Source: Pelargonium cotyledonis
Lineage: Eukaryota > Streptophyta > Magnoliopsida > Geraniales > Geraniaceae
DNA length: 20,947 nucleotides
NCBI GenBank assembly: GCA_036897625.1
Contig: JAYMTA010001253.1
Location: 1 to 20,947, forward strand
Direction: 5' to 3'
Made by a program: the position numbers and the translations under genes. Shown here piece after piece: positions 19,562-20,947 of this stretch. The notes below the pieces were generated by a model. It saw nothing but the letters and a program-made list of their open reading frames with translations. It had not been told where the DNA came from and did no database searches. The first letter of the stretch is position 1. Each line of letters starts with the position of its first letter.

Positions 19562-20266
19562 CTAACAAGCTGTACTAGTAGTTGGCAACTCAAAGCGGCA
19601 CATTGGACTGTAGTGGCTCTCCTCCAACCACCTCCTTATACACTTCTCATGAAACACATGCGAACACGGCATCCCCGCCGCCGTCGAACCCGCCGGAATA
19701 TCCTCTATGCATATCGCGCAGCTCACCATCGCCACCTCATCATTCTTGCTCCTCCTCCTTCTCGACCTCCTCTTCATCTCTCCATCTTCTTGATCTTCAT
19801 TTTCCACTCTCACCCTCTTTAGCATCTTCTTCACCGCCTTCGCCGACGCCGGCACCATCCCGTGCCCCGCCGCCGCCTCAGACTCCGCCAAAGCTCTCTC
19901 AACCGAGTCGCTGTGATCTCCAAGTCGGTGAGTCAATTCTAATCCAATCAACGCCGCCATGGGGACCCACCTGCTGCCCACATTGGCCTGGCAGTTGGCG
20001 AAGAGCTGGCCGTGTTGGACCAAGTAGTCGACGATCAGGGAATGGAGATCGGAAGGGATGCTGAGGAAGTTCAGCGAGTGGGAGAGTATTTGGAATGCGA
20101 CGTCGTAGTTTGTGAACGCCGACATGTCGAAGACGTCTGTTGGTGCGGTGGTCTCCTCCGGCGGGTCAGCCGAAACGATGTGCGATGAGCGGGTGTAGCG
20201 GCGGCTCACAACGGAGGCGAGCTTGAGGTGCGCTTGAACCGGGAAGCTGGTTCCTGCGGGGTCCAT
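19562..20266 (-). CDS. RING-H2-like protein (copy 2), zinc ligand lost and 5' end interrupted
   Basis: The frame is open for 234 codons from the ATG at 20266, and the homologous reading continues upstream to about 20315. It is a paralogue of the 14473-15243 gene: LERALAESEAAAG, KKMLKRVRV, a basic stretch (KRRSRRRRSK) and the RING are shared. In Met-20266 numbering the ligands are C183, C186, C201, H203, H206, C209 and C223. The seventh is Ser220 (AGT at 19607-19609, in HYSPMC) where copy 1 has Cys. That should weaken or abolish the second zinc site. Upstream of Met-20266 the frame still resembles copy 1 (LRIHVCQP against FLQVTQP) until a TGA formed at the edge of a CACTA element at 20322. The original first codons are therefore missing. 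It may yield a shortened, probably inactive protein, or be a young pseudogene. Confidence 0.75.
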   Translation of the reverse strand: MDPAGTSFPVQAHLKLASVVSRRYTRSSHIVSADPPEETTAPTDVFDMSAFTNYDVAFQILSHSLNFLSIPSDLHSLIVDYLVQHGQLFANCQANVGSRWVPMAALIGLELTHRLGDHSDSVERALAESEAAAGHGMVPASAKAVKKMLKRVRVENEDQEDGEMKRRSRRRRSKNDEVAMVSCAICIEDIPAGSTAAGMPCSHVFHEKCIRRWLEESHYSPMCRFELPTTSTAC

Positions 20267-20321
20267 GACATTGACAGGGCACACATTCGGTTGGCAGACG
20301 TGGATGCGGAGACGGAACCTT

Positions 20322-20947
20322 CACTACAACATATTGGGCTTTAGTCCACGGTTTTAGTGTACGGTTACTAACCGTAAGTAAATTTAATTTACGGTTTATA
20401 TTACGGTTATAAATTGTATCTGCATAAGACTAAGCCCACGGTTTCAAACCGTGGTCTAATTCCTAGTATTAATAAATAAATAAAAAAGAGGACAACTCAG
20501 CTCTTCTCCTTCTTGCTCGTCGATCTCTTCTCCTGTTTGTGTCTGATTTCATTGGCAACGGTAACATCACTCTCTTCTCTTTGCATATTCGTAATTTATG
20601 AATGAATTTGAGTTTGTATTGTTTTTGTCTTGGTTGTGAATCAGTTGCAAGAGTCTCTCATAAATGCTTTCTTTTCTCTACAGTGTGTTTGTAGATACGA
20701 AGCTTTTAACTGTTTTTTCTTCCCCCTTGCTCAATGAACTCAAATTATATGTTAGGATAATACTTTTTGCAGACTTGTGTTGGAAACATAATGCTCATGA
20801 AGGGCTTGAAAACCGTAGTCCGAAGTGATAATAGACTACGGTTAAAATAATCGTGGCCCAAAACCCCAAAACCCCAAAACCGTAGTATATAGATTTAACC
20901 ACGGTTAGGCTAACCGTGGTCTATTCAATGGGCCACGATTTTGGGCC
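20322..20947 (+). mobile_element. CACTA (En/Spm) transposon end, running off the window
   Basis: It begins with the terminal motif CACTACAACATA. Dense subterminal repeats of ACGGTT/AACCGT follow in both orientations (about 20349-20450), including CCACGGTTTCAAACCGTGG. A second group of the same motif lies at about 20811-20935. CTT at 20319-20321 is a candidate 3-bp target duplication, but the other end is not in view. The middle (about 20480-20800) is ordinary-looking sequence with no transposase that I recognise. Both repeat groups within about 0.6 kb suggest a small non-autonomous element or one end of a larger one. Confidence 0.75.

Larger units (their letters stand above)
17458..20320. repeat. 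Block 2 of the tandem segmental duplication (MIR395 cluster + RING gene)
   Basis: This is the second copy of the block at about 12685-15243, in the same orientation and gene order. It is about 0.3 kb longer, mainly because the spacer between the hairpin trio and the RING gene is about 280 nt longer (844 against 560 nt). On the right it is cut by the CACTA element at 20322, so the original upstream part of the RING gene is not next to it in this window. Confidence 0.85.

Noticed and set aside
20267-20284. Start of RING gene 2 at 20284
   Set aside because: That codon is GTG on the minus strand, not a normal plant start. The first in-frame ATG is at 20266, although the homologous reading does continue upstream.

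Overview
This window is nuclear DNA from a flowering plant, most likely a eudicot. The genes have GT-AG introns, the intergenic DNA is AT-rich, there are plant-only families (IQD, MIR395), and there are pieces of plant transposons. I cannot name the species.

Layout. (1) About 1-4360, + strand: a complete RAD6-type ubiquitin-conjugating enzyme gene (UBC1/2 class, 152 aa in five coding exons) with part of its leader. (2) About 4978-9930, + strand: a complete IQ67-domain (IQD30/31/32-like) calmodulin-binding scaffold gene, 571 aa in five coding exons, with site II and telo-box elements upstream. (3) 10055-11941, - strand: a PQQ-repeat, polyvinyl-alcohol-dehydrogenase-like gene that keeps its signal peptide, splice sites and TATA box. 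It carries two nonsense codons and two frameshifts, so it is a pseudogene. (4) About 12685-15243 and about 17458-20320: two diverged copies of one block. Each holds one - strand MIR395 hairpin, three + strand MIR395 hairpins in tandem, and a - strand intronless RING-H2 gene. The two blocks are separated by about 2.2 kb that contains a decayed Ty1/copia relic. (5) 20322 to the window end: one end of a CACTA (En/Spm) element inserted in the 5' coding end of the second RING gene.

Function. miR395 represses ATP sulfurylases and the sulfate transporter SULTR2;1 in plants, and is induced by sulfur starvation through SLIM1/EIL3. Seven of the eight hairpins carry a canonical mature sequence; the eighth (last of block 1) has lost the 5' part of its miRNA. 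In each block the - strand hairpin and the + strand trio diverge from a shared region of about 0.7 kb. That region contains a conserved TATA box and an EIN3/EIL-type ATGTATCT site serving the - strand hairpin. The second RING gene lacks one zinc-binding cysteine and is cut by the CACTA element, so it looks to be losing function while the first copy is intact. The UBC and IQD genes look like ordinary conserved genes with no visible functional link to the MIR395 locus.
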